Counted from the first letter of the stretch, positions 1-9,706 are shown. The stretch is 64,000 nucleotides of DNA from Comamonadaceae bacterium (GCA_027490925.1 JAIXXF010000010.1:1-64000); one strand, 5' to 3'. The notes: generated from the sequence alone by a model not told the origin. Made by a program: numbers and translations.

Positions 1-59
1 AAACCGAGACCGCCTATTGGGCCAAAACGATCAAAGCCGCTGGCATCAAAGCGGAATGA
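1..59 (+). CDS. C-terminal end of a Bug-type (TctC-like) periplasmic receptor, truncated by the window edge
   Basis: The frame open at the window edge reads TETAYWAKTIKAAGIKAE and stops with TGA at 57-59. This tail resembles the C-terminus of Bug-family solute receptors of tripartite tricarboxylate transporters, which usually end in a W(G/A)K-I-KAAGIK pattern. Bug receptors are periplasmic binding proteins for carboxylates and are greatly expanded in Burkholderiales. Only 18 codons are visible, so the substrate and even the family rest on this short tail. Confidence 0.55.
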   Translation, partial: TETAYWAKTIKAAGIKAE

Positions 60-87
60 GCTGTGCCGGGGCACAGGTGAGAAAAGT

Positions 88-449
88 GTGAAGCGGGCCG
101 ATACGCCGGATTCTGTGCATGGTGTCGGCCTTGCGGCCTCGACCACGTGACCGCCATTAATCTGGGCCGTTGGTCACCCAACGGCTCGGTGCTACCTACC
201 CGCCAACTCGCCCCGCGGAGCCACGGGTCGGGACATTGCGGCGAACCGCACCGCCCCGGGCTGGCCTACTTGGTATTGCTGCGCGCAGAGATTGCCCGTT
301 TCACCCGAACTGAATCGGCTCGTCTCTGTTGCTCTGATCCTCACCTCACGGTGGACAGCCGTTAGCTGCTGCGCTGCCCTGTGCAGTCCGGACGTTCCTC
401 CAGTGCCTCCTTTCGGACATTGCACCAGCGGCGGCCTGGCCCGCTTCAC
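88..449 (-). ncRNA. rnpB: RNase P RNA, bacterial type A
   Basis: On the minus strand the ends form a perfect 12-bp P1 helix: GTGAAGCGGGCC at the 5' end (449-438) pairs with GGCCCGCTTCAC at the 3' end (99-88). Conserved type A blocks are present in order: GTCCGGACTGCACAGGGCA near the 5' end, ACAGAGACGAG, GGGTGAAACGG, and ACAGAATCCGG close to the 3' end, the last being the P4 partner region. Length is about 362 nt, normal for the class. The RNA is the catalytic subunit that matures tRNA 5' ends together with RnpA. It is transcribed away from the FAD-dependent dehydrogenase gene at 603. Confidence 0.95.
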
Positions 450-456
450 GGCGGTG

Positions 457-484
457 ATTATCGTCTGCTGAGACAATGCGTCAC
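457..484 (-). promoter_or_regulatory. Predicted sigma-70 promoter of rnpB
   Basis: Reading the minus strand, GATAAT (462-457) lies 7 nt before the predicted RNA 5' end at 449 and is a good -10 match. GTGACG (484-479) lies 16 nt further upstream as a weaker -35. Spacing and position fit a constitutive promoter, but no start site has been measured. Confidence 0.6.
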
Positions 485-602
485 TTCGCGCGCGGCGCTC
501 GCCCTGTGTCGCCCCAGCGCCTGCACCAAGGCGCGGGTGGTCCACTGGGCAACGCCTCCTGTTGACAACAATGGCCTGCCCGATCACCACGGGCCCGACC
601 CC

Positions 603-2435
603 ATGATCCGCATTTCCGAACTCAAGCTCCCGTTGTCCGCCCTGCCGGTGGACGCCCGGCGTCCGTCCGACGCCCCCACAGAGACCGAGGCCGATCGCAC
701 GCCGCCGCCGCATCCGGAGGCCGCGTTGCGACAGCGGGCGGCACAGGCCCTGGACGTGCACGCCGACCAGATCGGCACGCTCCAGGTGATCAAGCGCAGC
801 TTTGACGCCCGCAAGGCCGACCTGCTGGCGGTCTACATCGTTGATGTGTCCCTCGCCGACCCGTCGGCAGAGTCGGCGTTGTTGACCCGGCTCGCCCAGC
901 ACCCCCACGTTCAGCGGGCGCCCGACATGGTGTGGCGCCCGCCGGTACAAGGCCCCGCCCACCAGGCGCTGCGCCCCGTGGTGGTGGGCTTTGGGCCGTG
1001 CGGCATCTTCGCGGCGCTGACGTTGGCGCAAATGGGGTTCAAGCCCATCGTGCTGGAGCGTGGCCGACCCGTCCGCCAGCGCACCAAGGACACCTGGGGC
1101 CTGTGGCGCAAAAACACCCTGCACCCTGAAAGCAACGTGCAGTTTGGCGAAGGCGGCGCGGGCACCTTTTCAGACGGCAAGCTCTACAGCCAGATCAAAG
1201 ACCCGCGATTTCTGGGCCGCAAGGTCATGCAGGAGTTCGTGCGGGCCGGTGCCCCCGAAGAGATCTTGTACATGGCCCACCCGCACATTGGCACCTTCAA
1301 ACTGGTCAAAGTGGTGGAACAGTTGCGCGAACAAATCATCGCGCTCGGCGGTGAGGTGCGGTTTGAACAGCGGGTGACCGACTTGCTGCTGGACGCGGGC
1401 CCCGCTGGCCAGCGCTTGCGCGGTCTGAAAGTGCTGGATCAGGCCACTGGCGTCACCAGCGAGCTGCCTGCCGAGCAAGTGGTGATGGCCCTGGGCCACA
1501 GCGCACGCGACACGTTTGCGATGCTGCACGGGCGCGGTGTGTTTGTGGAAGCCAAGCCGTTCTCGGTCGGCTTTCGCATCGAGCACCCACAGGGGGTCAT
1601 CGACCGCGCCCGCTGGGGCGCACACGCCGGGCACCCGCTGTTGGGCGCGGCCGATTACAAGCTGGTGCACCACGCCAAAAACGGCCGCGCGGTGTACAGT
1701 TTTTGCATGTGCCCTGGTGGCACGGTGGTGGCCGCCACGTCTGAGCCAGGCCGGGTGGTGACCAACGGCATGAGCCAGTACTCGCGCAACGAACGCAACG
1801 CGAACGCAGGCATGGTCGTCAACATCGACCCACCTGACTTTTTGCGCGGGCCAGCGCATGCGCTGGCCGACTGGCAGGCCGCGTTCGGGGAGGCAGACGG
1901 CGCCCGCTACGCGGCCGAGGCCCAGGCCATGGCGCAGCAAACGCCGCCCGCGTGGCACCCGCTCTCGGGTGTGGTACTTCAACGCCGGCTGGAAGCCAAC
2001 GCCTATGTGCTCGGCGGCGGCAATTACGAAGCGCCTGGCCAGCTGGTGGGGGACTTCATTGCTGGTCGGCCATCGACCGACTTTGGCAGCGTCATGCCGT
2101 CGTACAAGCCAGGGGTGAGGCTCGGCGATCTGTCCCCCACCCTGCCGCACTACGCCATCGAGGCCATGCGGGAGGCCTTGCCGGTGTTTGGCCGGAAGAT
2201 CAAGGGTTATGACATGCCCGACGCGGTGCTGACAGGGGTGGAGACCCGCACCTCGGCGCCGCTGCGCATCACCCGTGGCGCCGATTTCCAAAGCCTCAAC
2301 CTGCCGGGTCTCTACCCGGCTGGAGAGGGTGCAGGCTATGCCGGTGGCATCTTGTCGGCGGGCGTGGACGGCATCAAGGTGGCCGAAGCCTTGGCGTTGC
2401 ACTGCTGCGGTGAAGCATCCACCTCCAACGGCTGA
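603..2435 (+). CDS. NAD(P)/FAD-dependent dehydrogenase of the COG2509 type
   Basis: A 610-residue flavoprotein of unknown substrate. An N-terminal region of about 120 residues precedes a dinucleotide-binding motif at about 126-150 (VVVGFGPCGIFAALTLAQ, then E in VLERG). The family block NVQFGEGGAGTFSDGKL follows near residue 176, and the second FAD-contacting motif, GAGYAGGILSAGVDGI, is near 575. This combination is typical of the 'uncharacterized FAD-dependent dehydrogenase' group rather than thioredoxin reductases or GidA. The frame stays open upstream into rnpB, but ATG 603 (MIRISELKLP) matches usual family N-termini, and an earlier start would read through the RNA gene. No strong Shine-Dalgarno sequence is visible. 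It is a single gene with no obvious operon partner. Confidence 0.85.
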   Translation: MIRISELKLPLSALPVDARRPSDAPTETEADRTPPPHPEAALRQRAAQALDVHADQIGTLQVIKRSFDARKADLLAVYIVDVSLADPSAESALLTRLAQHPHVQRAPDMVWRPPVQGPAHQALRPVVVGFGPCGIFAALTLAQMGFKPIVLERGRPVRQRTKDTWGLWRKNTLHPESNVQFGEGGAGTFSDGKLYSQIKDPRFLGRKVMQEFVRAGAPEEILYMAHPHIGTFKLVKVVEQLREQIIALGGEVRFEQRVTDLLLDAGPAGQRLRGLKVLDQATGVTSELPAEQVVMALGHSARDTFAMLHGRGVFVEAKPFSVGFRIEHPQGVIDRARWGAHAGHPLLGAADYKLVHHAKNGRAVYSFCMCPGGTVVAATSEPGRVVTNGMSQYSRNERNANAGMVVNIDPPDFLRGPAHALADWQAAFGEADGARYAAEAQAMAQQTPPAWHPLSGVVLQRRLEANAYVLGGGNYEAPGQLVGDFIAGRPSTDFGSVMPSYKPGVRLGDLSPTLPHYAIEAMREALPVFGRKIKGYDMPDAVLTGVETRTSAPLRITRGADFQSLNLPGLYPAGEGAGYAGGILSAGVDGIKVAEALALHCCGEASTSNG

Positions 2436-2554
2436 GCCACACCCCCCAGACACCCACCACCCGCACACGAAGCCCGATACGTCGGGTTCATGAGATGGCG
2501 CGGAAGCCCCGAGAGTGTTACCTTTTCGTTGACATCATCACCCACTTGCTCCCC

Positions 2555-4495
2555 ATGTCCATCAACACGTTCAAACCTTTTCACCTCGTCGGTGCTTGCA
2601 TACTGGCTTCGGCCGCTTCCAGCCACGCCGCCGGGCCCAACGCAAAATGCACCGTACCCACCCCTCCGGAGGTGATCAACCAAACAGTGGTGGTCCAGCA
2701 AGCCTCTGACACCGACAAGACCTCGCGTCCCAGCGCCAGCACCACCATTGCCCTGAGTGTGTTGCTGCCCGCCCGCTGTCCGGGCGAGGTGTTTCCGGTG
2801 GTGCTTCACAGCCATGGGTACGGCGGGACACGGATCCGCACGCTTGCCCCCAACGGGGACCTGCCATCTGCCCAGCCTCTGTTCCCAGCTGTCACACAAC
2901 TGGCACAAACGCTGCCACACCATGGCTACGTTGTGATCAGCTTTGACCAACGCGGTCATGGGGAGTCCAGACCCGCCAACGGCGGTGGTCAAGCGAGGAT
3001 CATTGACCCCGCAGTGGAGACACAGGACGCCCGTGCCATCCTCGATTGGGCACATGACAACGCGGAACGCTTCAGCATTCAGCGAGAGACTTCCCGCGGC
3101 ATTGCCAAGGACATCAAAGTTGGCACTCTGGGGGTGAGTTATGGCGGTGGCTTTCAAATGCCACTGGCCGCTTTGGATGAACGCATTGACACCATCGTGC
3201 CAGTGGGCACTTGGCACGACTTGTTGTACAGCTTGCTCCCAGGCGATGCGGTCAAGCTGGGCTTTGACGGCTTGCTTTGCCTCCAGGGTGTGACGGTCGG
3301 CGGCGTACAGAACACACCGGTGGTGGCTGCGTTGTGCAACCAAGTGAACATCAACAACCCCACTGCCTTCAATGTCAGATCACGCGCCAACTTGGTGTCG
3401 GCCCTGAATCAGCCAACGACGCAACCCCGAAAGGTCAGCGACGCCGAACTGGCAGACTTCTTCACACGCCACGGCATGGGGTATTTCCAGGCGCAACAGG
3501 CGGCAGGCAAGACCTGGGGCTTCGGAGAAAAGCTGGCGCGTTTGCGGAAAGTTCCGGCCCTGTTCATTCAAGGTAACCGGGACAACCTCTTCAACCTCAC
3601 TGAAGCCTATTGGAATCAACGTTACTTCGCCAACACCGGCGCGGACGTTCGGCTGCTGTCAACAGAAGGCGGTCATATGAACCCACTGGCCTTTCAGACC
3701 GAAGGCGGCAGCGACTGCGGTGCTGTGAAAGGCATCCCAGCGGTGTTGGCCTGGTTTGATCAACACCTCAAAGGCATCAACTCCGACACGGTGAGTGGGA
3801 TTCCGACGGTGTGCTTGTCCGTGGCGGACACGACCAACGCGCCCAACAGCCCCTCTGCAGGCGTCGCACTCAAAGAGGTTCCTGTCGGAACATTGTCTGG
3901 CACTGGGGCGCTCCCGGCACGCTTGGAAAAATTGAACGTGCGGGTGTCCGCGCTGGCGACACAGCCGGTGTTTGTGAAGGTCGCGACCATTCAGGGAGAA
4001 GGGCATGTTTTGGCGGGAATACCCTCGGTGGACTCTTTAACGGTCACCCCCGCGTTGGGCGCTTTGCAGGCCACAAACGCCTTTGTCGGCGTGGGCATTG
4101 TGCGCGGGGGCCGAACCATCCTTGTGGACGACCAAGTGACCGCGTTCGGCACAGGTGTCCATAACGGCAACCGAAACAGCCAAAAGGCGGGCCCAGTGCT
4201 TTTGCCAGGCGTTGGCGAACGTCTGCAAGACGGCGACCAGGTCGGGCTGCTGTTCTACCCCCAGCATGTGCAGTACGCGGCCATCGTGAGTGCGGTCGGC
4301 CTGACTGGAACGACGGGCCTGCTCAACGTGTTGGCCAACTCATCGGGCGCCGATGGCGTGGCCGTCCCACCCATCACTTCGTCACTGGAACCTGTGTTGG
4401 GCCTGTTCTACAACAACCCCTACTCGGTCAAAGCGTCTGGCGTCGGCTTGCCGATCTTCAAACCGGGCACCTACCCTGACAGCCGCATTAAGTGA
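2555..4495 (+). CDS. Exported alpha/beta hydrolase, S15/CocE-like, with C-terminal domain
   Basis: A 646-residue protein with a likely Sec signal peptide (MSINTFKPFHLVGACILASA, cleavage after SSHAA near residue 26), so probably periplasmic or secreted. The hydrolase domain shows HSHGYGG, DQRGHGES at about 131-138, the nucleophile elbow GVSYGG with Ser195, a probable acid Asp343 (QGNRDNLF) and His374 (EGGHMNP). A region of about 250 residues after the catalytic His resembles the C-terminal beta domain of S15/CocE-type enzymes in position. An upstream in-frame ATG at 2495 would bury the signal peptide behind 20 extra residues, so 2555 is preferred. Substrate unknown: ester, amide or peptide. 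It stands alone and ends at a strong terminator shared with convergent htpX. Confidence 0.75.
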   Translation: MSINTFKPFHLVGACILASAASSHAAGPNAKCTVPTPPEVINQTVVVQQASDTDKTSRPSASTTIALSVLLPARCPGEVFPVVLHSHGYGGTRIRTLAPNGDLPSAQPLFPAVTQLAQTLPHHGYVVISFDQRGHGESRPANGGGQARIIDPAVETQDARAILDWAHDNAERFSIQRETSRGIAKDIKVGTLGVSYGGGFQMPLAALDERIDTIVPVGTWHDLLYSLLPGDAVKLGFDGLLCLQGVTVGGVQNTPVVAALCNQVNINNPTAFNVRSRANLVSALNQPTTQPRKVSDAELADFFTRHGMGYFQAQQAAGKTWGFGEKLARLRKVPALFIQGNRDNLFNLTEAYWNQRYFANTGADVRLLSTEGGHMNPLAFQTEGGSDCGAVKGIPAVLAWFDQHLKGINSDTVSGIPTVCLSVADTTNAPNSPSAGVALKEVPVGTLSGTGALPARLEKLNVRVSALATQPVFVKVATIQGEGHVLAGIPSVDSLTVTPALGALQATNAFVGVGIVRGGRTILVDDQVTAFGTGVHNGNRNSQKAGPVLLPGVGERLQDGDQVGLLFYPQHVQYAAIVSAVGLTGTTGLLNVLANSSGADGVAVPPITSSLEPVLGLFYNNPYSVKASGVGLPIFKPGTYPDSRIK

Positions 4496-4498
4496 GCA

Positions 4499-4528
4499 CA
4501 AAAAAACCCGGCGCCAGCCGGGTTTTTT
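4499..4528. terminator. Bidirectional intrinsic terminator between the exported hydrolase and htpX
   Basis: A perfect inverted repeat, AAAAAACCCGGC (4501-4512), GCCA loop, GCCGGGTTTTTT (4517-4528), gives a GC stem flanked by a T-run on both strands. It sits between two convergent genes and can terminate both. Confidence 0.9.
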
Positions 4529-4543
4529 GCGCAGATTGAGCAG

Positions 4544-5419
4544 TTAACTCGTCGTGTTCTGCAGCGCAGCGATGCGCGACTCAATGGGCGGGTGCGTGCT
4601 GAACAACTGACCGATGCCGCCGGTGATGCCCATGGCGGCCACGCTCTTGGGCAATTCACCGGGTTCCATGCCACCCAAGCGCGCCAGGGCATTGATCATC
4701 GGTTGCTTGCGGCCCATCAAGGCGGCGGCACCCGCGTCCGCACGGTACTCGCGCTGGCGGCTGAACCAGGCCACGATGATGGCGGCCAAAAACCCCAACA
4801 CAATGTCCAACACGATGGTGGTCACCCAGTACCCGATACCGGGGCCTGTGCTGTTCTCGTCGTTCTTGCGCAGGAAACTGTCCACGGCGTAGCCAATCAC
4901 GCGGCTCAGGAACACCACGAAGGTATTCATCACGCCCTGGATCAGCGTCATGGTGACCATGTCGCCATTGGCGATGTGGGCGACCTCGTGGCCAATGACC
5001 GCTTCAACCTCTTCGCGGGTCATGCCTTGCAGCAACCCAGTGGACACGGCCACCAGCGCAGAATTCTTGAACGCACCGGTGGCAAACGCGTTGGGTGCGC
5101 CTTCAAAAATGCCCACCTCGGGCATGCCAATGCCGGCCTGCTTGGCGAAGCGCTCGACGGTGCTGACGATCCAGGCTTCATCGGCCGATTGGGGCTGGTT
5201 GATGACCCGCACGCCAGAGCTCCACTTGGCCACCGGCTTGCTGATCAGCAGAGAAATGATCGCGCCGCCAAAACCCATGATCAGGGCAAAACCCAACAAC
5301 GCCCCGAGGTTCAAGCCGTTGGCGGTGAGAAAGCGGTTCACGCCCAAGAGGTTCGCGACAACGCCCAGCACCAGCACGACGGCCAGGTTGGTCAGGACAA
5401 ACAAAACAATGCGCTTCAT
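4544..5419 (-). CDS. htpX: Membrane-bound zinc metalloprotease HtpX
   Basis: A 291-residue M48 protease of the inner membrane, about the length of E. coli HtpX (293). Two hydrophobic segments lie near the N-terminus ([19 protein letters not shown] and a second around 33-60). The zinc motif [10 protein letters not shown] starts at about residue 144, followed by two more hydrophobic stretches, and the downstream zinc-ligand region YRADAGAA is present. It degrades damaged membrane proteins together with FtsH. The frame extends 12 codons upstream of ATG 5419, but MKRIVLF is the standard family start. It is monocistronic, with its promoter in the 190-nt space to the DUF3025 gene and a shared terminator downstream. 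Confidence 0.93.
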   Translation of the reverse strand: MKRIVLFVLTNLAVVLVLGVVANLLGVNRFLTANGLNLGALLGFALIMGFGGAIISLLISKPVAKWSSGVRVINQPQSADEAWIVSTVERFAKQAGIGMPEVGIFEGAPNAFATGAFKNSALVAVSTGLLQGMTREEVEAVIGHEVAHIANGDMVTMTLIQGVMNTFVVFLSRVIGYAVDSFLRKNDENSTGPGIGYWVTTIVLDIVLGFLAAIIVAWFSRQREYRADAGAAALMGRKQPMINALARLGGMEPGELPKSVAAMGITGGIGQLFSTHPPIESRIAALQNTTS

Positions 5420-5610
5420 GCTTTCCTTTGCAGCGGCCCACACGGCGGTCCGCATGGGCCGAATGGTAGGGTCGGTCCCGGAGAAATCAAGGTCTGACTG
5501 GGTTTCGCCTACAAAGCGGGCGGTTATTCCGTGGCCGGTTCATCTGAACAGAGTGGTTCCGCGGGCAATGGTTCACATCCGCCCGCCAGGCCCGTGCAGC
5601 AGGCGCGGGG

Positions 5611-6384
5611 TCACACCCGGCGGAGCGGCCGGAACACCTGCACGTCGTCGTAGAAACCTGCGGACTCGTTGGGCGGCCACCATCCCGGCACGCCGAGCAC
5701 CGGCAGCGGCGTGAAGGGCTTGGTAGCGAGTTTCTCGGCACTCAGGTCGTGGGCGACCCAGGCGTCGAGCTCGGCCACATACTGCGCGTCAGGCGCTGCG
5801 GCCCCAGCTGTCGAACCCAGCGTGGGCACCAGGTACACGTGGGCCGTGATGTCCTTGCGTGGGACCACCAGTTTTTCCAGCAACGCATGGCCAAAAAGCA
5901 CCAACCGGGCGTGCCGCCACTCACCGCGCAAGTCCACCAAGAGCCGCCGCCAGTCGCGCTGCTCAAGGGCTTGCCACAGTTCGGGTGTGGCCTGGAGCAG
6001 CGCGGCGTTTTCGTCAAACACGGTCAGGGCGTCCCGCACCGCGCCACGGTGGGGCTGCACGCCGTCTCGCGCAATCTCAGCGGCTTGCAGCGCGTTGAGT
6101 TTGGATTTGGTGCGGGGAAAATGGTGCCAACACAGCCCATTGAAAAGGTCGTGCAGGTTGTCGCGGGTGGGGCATTGGCGGGTCTGAAAAATGAACGACT
6201 CGTACGCCACCCCGTTGGGCAGGTCGCTTTGGGGCACGAAGCGCACCGGGGCATCGCCCGCCTCACCCAGTGCATGGTGCAGCGGGACACCGCCCGCCCA
6301 TGCCCGAGCCACGGTGGGCCCGGACACCGCGAATGGTGCCGTCCAGGGGGACTGCCAGTTGATGCGGGTCAGGTCAGGCGCCAC
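5611..6384 (-). CDS. DUF3025 family protein
   Basis: A 257-residue protein with the features of the DUF3025 family: [26 protein letters not shown] and [20 protein letters not shown], then a conserved basic and aromatic middle ([20 protein letters not shown]). No signal peptide or membrane segment is seen. The function of the family is not known to me. The start overlaps the 3' end of pyrC by 16 nt on the same strand, which implies translational coupling and co-transcription with the pyrimidine gene; that linkage is a weak hint, not a function. Confidence 0.8.
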   Translation of the reverse strand: MAPDLTRINWQSPWTAPFAVSGPTVARAWAGGVPLHHALGEAGDAPVRFVPQSDLPNGVAYESFIFQTRQCPTRDNLHDLFNGLCWHHFPRTKSKLNALQAAEIARDGVQPHRGAVRDALTVFDENAALLQATPELWQALEQRDWRRLLVDLRGEWRHARLVLFGHALLEKLVVPRKDITAHVYLVPTLGSTAGAAAPDAQYVAELDAWVAHDLSAEKLATKPFTPLPVLGVPGWWPPNESAGFYDDVQVFRPLRRV

Positions 6385-7400
6385 GACAGGGGCTCGCCCG
6401 AGCGCAGCGGCTTGAGCTCGGCATCGCCGAACGCGAAGCTGGCCGGTGGGGTCCAGGCCTCGCGCTTCAGGGTCACTTTGCCTGTGTTGCGTGGCAGACC
6501 ATAAAAATCGGCGCCGTGAAAACTCGCGAACGCTTCCAGGCGGTCCAGTGCCCCCGCGGCGTCGAACGCCTCGGCGTACAGCTCCATGGCCGCGTGGGCG
6601 GTGTAGCAGCCGGCGCAGCCGCTGGCATGCTCCTTCAGGTGGGTCGCGTGGGGGGCACTGTCGGTGCCCAAGAAGAAGCGGGCGTGGCCGCTGGTGGCCG
6701 CCTCCACCAGCGCCACCCGGTGGGTTTCGCGCTTGAGCACCGGCAGACAGTAGTAGTGGGGCCGGATGCCACCGGTGAACAAGGCGTTGCGGTTGTAAAG
6801 CAGGTGGTGTGCCGTAATGCTGGCCGCGGTGAAACGGTCGGCATCGCGCACGTAGTGCGCCGCTTCTCGGGTGGTGATGTGCTCGAACACGATCTTCAGC
6901 TCGGGAAAGTCTCGGCGCAGGGGGATCAGCTGGGTGTCGATGAACACCGCTTCGCGGTCAAACAGGTCGATGTCGGGCGACGTCACCTCGCCATGCACCA
7001 GCAACAGCAGCCCCTCGCGCTGCATCGCCTCCAGTGTGGCGTAGGTTTTTCGCAAATCGGTCACACCCGCGTCGCTGTTGGTCGTGGCCCCCGCAGGGTA
7101 AAGCTTGGCCGCCACCACGCCGGCGCCTTTGGCCCGGCGGATCTCATCGGGGGGCAGGTTGTCGGTCAGGTAGAGCGTCATCAGCGGCTCGAACGACACA
7201 CCTTCGGGCACCGCGGCCAAGATGCGGTCGCGGTAGGCCACCGCCTGTGCGGCAGTGGTCACTGGCGGCTTGAGGTTGGGCATGATCACCGCGCGGCCGA
7301 ACTGCGCGGCGGTGTGTGGCACCACGGTGTTCAGGGCGGCACCGTCGCGCACATGCAGGTGCCAGTCGTCCGGGCGGGTGATGGTCAGGGTTGAAGTCAT
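6369..7400 (-). CDS. pyrC: Dihydroorotase, PyrC type
   Basis: A 343-residue class II dihydroorotase, close to E. coli PyrC (348). It makes dihydroorotate from carbamoyl-aspartate in de novo pyrimidine synthesis, in the cytosol. The metal-binding HLH is at residues 14-16 ([10 protein letters not shown]), the probable carboxylated lysine is in [10 protein letters not shown] near 105, and further metal ligands lie in VFEHITT and [16 protein letters not shown] near the C-terminus carries the catalytic Asp. ATG 7400 ([14 protein letters not shown]) fits family N-termini; the longer open frame upstream runs into the glt terminator. It heads a two-gene unit with the DUF3025 gene. Confidence 0.95.
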   Translation of the reverse strand: MTSTLTITRPDDWHLHVRDGAALNTVVPHTAAQFGRAVIMPNLKPPVTTAAQAVAYRDRILAAVPEGVSFEPLMTLYLTDNLPPDEIRRAKGAGVVAAKLYPAGATTNSDAGVTDLRKTYATLEAMQREGLLLLVHGEVTSPDIDLFDREAVFIDTQLIPLRRDFPELKIVFEHITTREAAHYVRDADRFTAASITAHHLLYNRNALFTGGIRPHYYCLPVLKRETHRVALVEAATSGHARFFLGTDSAPHATHLKEHASGCAGCYTAHAAMELYAEAFDAAGALDRLEAFASFHGADFYGLPRNTGKVTLKREAWTPPASFAFGDAELKPLRSGEPLSWRLT

Positions 7401-7432
7401 GCGGGTATTGTCCCAAACGGTCAGCGCGCAGC

Positions 7433-7453
7433 AAAAAGGCACCCGAAGGTGCC
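7433..7453 (-). terminator. Intrinsic terminator at the end of the glt operon
   Basis: On the minus strand GGCACC-TTCG-GGTGCC is followed by TTTTT (plus-strand span 7433-7453). It lies 25 nt after the gltL stop codon and just upstream of the pyrC start. Confidence 0.9.
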
Positions 7454-7477
7454 CGATGGCGCGCGCGCAAGGCGACC

Positions 7478-8215
7478 TCAGTGCTGCAAGATTTTGTTGA
7501 GAAAGTCTTTGGTGCGTGGTTGACGGGCGTCGGGGTTGCCAAAGAAGTCCTCTTTGGAGCAATCCTCCAAAATCTTGCCGCCCACATCAATGAAGATGAC
7601 CCGGTTGGCGACCTTGCGGGCAAAACCCATTTCGTGGGTCACCACCATCATGGTCATGCCCTCCTTGGCCAGTGTGACCATCACGTCCAGCACCTCGCCG
7701 ACCATCTCGGGGTCGAGCGCCGAGGTGGGTTCGTCGAACAGCATCACGATCGGGTCCATGCTCAGCGCGCGCGCAATCGCCACCCGCTGCTGCTGACCGC
7801 CCGACAACTGGCCAGGGAACTTGTCTTTGTGGGCCATCAGTCCCACCCGGTCCAGCATCTTCAGGCCACGCGCCTTGGCCTCATCTGGGTTGCGGCCGAG
7901 CACCTTGATCTGGGCAATGGTCAGGTTTTCGGTCACGCTGAGGTGGGGAAACAGCTCAAAGTGCTGGAACACCATGCCCACCCGGCTGCGCAGCTTGGGC
8001 AGGTCGGTTTTGGGGTCGTGGAGCGGAATACCGTCCACGGTGATCTGGCCTTTTTGAAACGGCTCCAGGGCGTTGACCGTCTTGATCAGGGTGGATTTGC
8101 CGGAACCCGACGGGCCACACACCACCACCACATCACCCTTGTTGATGTTGACCGAGCAGTCGTTCAGCACCTGGACCGGACCGTACCATTTCGAGACGTT
8201 TTTGATTTCAATCAT
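7478..8215 (-). CDS. gltL: Glutamate/aspartate-type ABC transporter ATP-binding protein
   Basis: A 245-residue ATPase of the polar amino acid transport family. Walker A is GPSGSGKST at 34-42, the signature [15 protein letters not shown] near 136, Walker [14 protein letters not shown], and the switch His lies in VVTHEMGFA. It energises uptake by the GltJ/GltK membrane pair. It is the last gene of gltIJKL, 9 nt after gltK, with an intrinsic terminator directly behind it. The four-gene set and sequence style match glutamate/aspartate systems; substrate choice among acidic amino acids is inferred from family resemblance. Confidence 0.9.
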   Translation of the reverse strand: MIEIKNVSKWYGPVQVLNDCSVNINKGDVVVVCGPSGSGKSTLIKTVNALEPFQKGQITVDGIPLHDPKTDLPKLRSRVGMVFQHFELFPHLSVTENLTIAQIKVLGRNPDEAKARGLKMLDRVGLMAHKDKFPGQLSGGQQQRVAIARALSMDPIVMLFDEPTSALDPEMVGEVLDVMVTLAKEGMTMMVVTHEMGFARKVANRVIFIDVGGKILEDCSKEDFFGNPDARQPRTKDFLNKILQH

Positions 8216-8224
8216 GGGGATTCC

Positions 8225-8890
8225 TCAGCGAATGATGGCGATCTTGTTTTGCAAGCGACGCACCAGCATCGACAGGCTGAAACAAATCACAAAGTAAATC
8301 ACGGCCGCCATCAGGTAGGTCTCGATCGGGCGGTTGAAGTTCTTACCCGCCACCTCAAACCCTTTGAGCAGGTCGTACGCGCCGATCGCATAAACCAGCG
8401 ACGTGTCCTGGAACAAGATGATGGTTTGCGTCATCAACACAGGCAGCATGTTGCGAAAGGCCTGCGGCAGAACCACCAGCCTCATGGCCTGCGGGTAGCT
8501 CATGCCGAGCGCATAACCGGCGTTGACCTGGCCCTTGGGCACGCTCTGGATGCCAGCGCGCATGATCTCCGAGTAATACGCCGCTTCAAACACCGTGAAG
8601 GTGATGATGGCCGAGAGCTCTGCGCCCATGGGCCGCCCAATCAGCAGAGGGATCAGCAAAAAGAACCACAAGATCACCATCACCAGGGGGATGGATCGCA
8701 GCGTGTTGACGTAGAACGCTGCGGGCAGCACCAGCCATTTCTTGCCCGACAAACGCATCAATGCCAGCACGGTGCCGAGCGCGATGCCACCCACCATGGC
8801 GATCAAGGTGAGCTGGATGGAAAACAACAAACCTTTGAGAACAAAACCAGAGATGAGGTCCCAGGTCACGAAGGAGAAATCGAAGTTCAT
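8225..8890 (-). CDS. gltK: Glutamate/aspartate-type ABC transporter permease GltK
   Basis: A 221-residue inner-membrane permease of the HisMQ type, with about five membrane segments and the EAA loop EIMRAGIQSVPKGQVNAG that docks the ATPase. The start overlaps or abuts the end of gltJ (1-nt gap), and gltL follows 9 nt later, so it is translated within the glt operon. It forms the heterodimeric channel with GltJ. Confidence 0.88.
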   Translation of the reverse strand: MNFDFSFVTWDLISGFVLKGLLFSIQLTLIAMVGGIALGTVLALMRLSGKKWLVLPAAFYVNTLRSIPLVMVILWFFLLIPLLIGRPMGAELSAIITFTVFEAAYYSEIMRAGIQSVPKGQVNAGYALGMSYPQAMRLVVLPQAFRNMLPVLMTQTIILFQDTSLVYAIGAYDLLKGFEVAGKNFNRPIETYLMAAVIYFVICFSLSMLVRRLQNKIAIIR

Positions 8891-8891
8891 G

Positions 8892-9599
8892 TCACTTCCC
8901 TCCGCTGCTGTGGCCTGGGATCTGCACCCTGCCTTCGATGAACAGCATCAAACGGTTCACCGCGAAGGCCGAGGCGAAATATAACGCCGTCACCGCGAGG
9001 TATATCTCCACCCCGCGCGAGGTTTCTTCTTGCGCCTGCATAGCGAACATCGTCAGCTCGGTCACCGACACCGCGAACGCCACCGACGAGTTCTTGATGA
9101 TGTTCATGCTCTCGCTGGTGAGTGGCGGCAACACGATGCGAAACGCCATGGGCAGCAACACGTAGCGGTAGGTTTGCGGCAGGGTGAACCCCACGGCCAA
9201 ACCGGCGTAGCGTTGCCCGCGCGGCAGGCTTTGGATACCAGCCTTGACCTGCTCAGACACCCGCGCCGAGGTGAAAAACCCGAGCGCCAGCACCACCAAA
9301 ATGAAACTGGGCACCTGCTGCAACGGCGTGAAGATGCCCGGGATCACGTGGTACCACAGGATGATTTGCACCAGCAGAGGGATGTTGCGGAACACTTCGG
9401 TCCAGGCGTTTCCGAGCAGCACCCAGCCCTTGTTGGGCACCGTGCGCAAAATGCCCATCAGCGAGCCCACCACCAAGGCAATGACCAGCGCCAGCAGGGC
9501 GACCGACAGGGTCCATCCCCAGGCCGACACCATCCACTGCCAGTAAGTCGGGTCTTTGCCCCCGGGGTCCTGTAGAAATACCTGCCAATCCCACGTCAT
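8892..9599 (-). CDS. gltJ: Glutamate/aspartate-type ABC transporter permease GltJ
   Basis: A 235-residue HisMQ-type permease that starts MTWDWQVFLQDPGG, a typical GltJ N-terminus. It has about five transmembrane segments and the EAA motif SEQVKAGIQSLPRGQRYAGLA. It is the first of the three membrane and ATPase genes after the intercistronic terminator, so its expression is likely lower than that of gltI. It pairs with GltK. Confidence 0.88.
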   Translation of the reverse strand: MTWDWQVFLQDPGGKDPTYWQWMVSAWGWTLSVALLALVIALVVGSLMGILRTVPNKGWVLLGNAWTEVFRNIPLLVQIILWYHVIPGIFTPLQQVPSFILVVLALGFFTSARVSEQVKAGIQSLPRGQRYAGLAVGFTLPQTYRYVLLPMAFRIVLPPLTSESMNIIKNSSVAFAVSVTELTMFAMQAQEETSRGVEIYLAVTALYFASAFAVNRLMLFIEGRVQIPGHSSGGK

Positions 9600-9672
9600 G
9601 AACGCTCTCCCTGGTGCGTGGCCCCAACCCTCTTGGGGCGCCTGTGGCCGGTGCCGAGCGGCTTTTGGCCCG

Positions 9673-9706
9673 AAAAAAACCCGCCCAGATGAGTCTCGGG
9701 GCGGGC
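9673..9706 (-). terminator. Intercistronic terminator between gltI and gltJ
   Basis: On the minus strand CCCGCCC (9705-9699) pairs with GGGCGGG (9686-9680) across a 12-nt loop and is followed by seven Ts (9679-9673). Its place between the binding-protein gene and the permease genes would give partial termination and an excess of GltI over the membrane complex. Confidence 0.82.

Noticed and set aside
381-602. In-frame upstream extension of the FAD-dependent dehydrogenase (74 codons)
   Set aside because: It runs through the 5' part of rnpB on the opposite strand and has no family similarity; ATG 603 gives the normal N-terminus.
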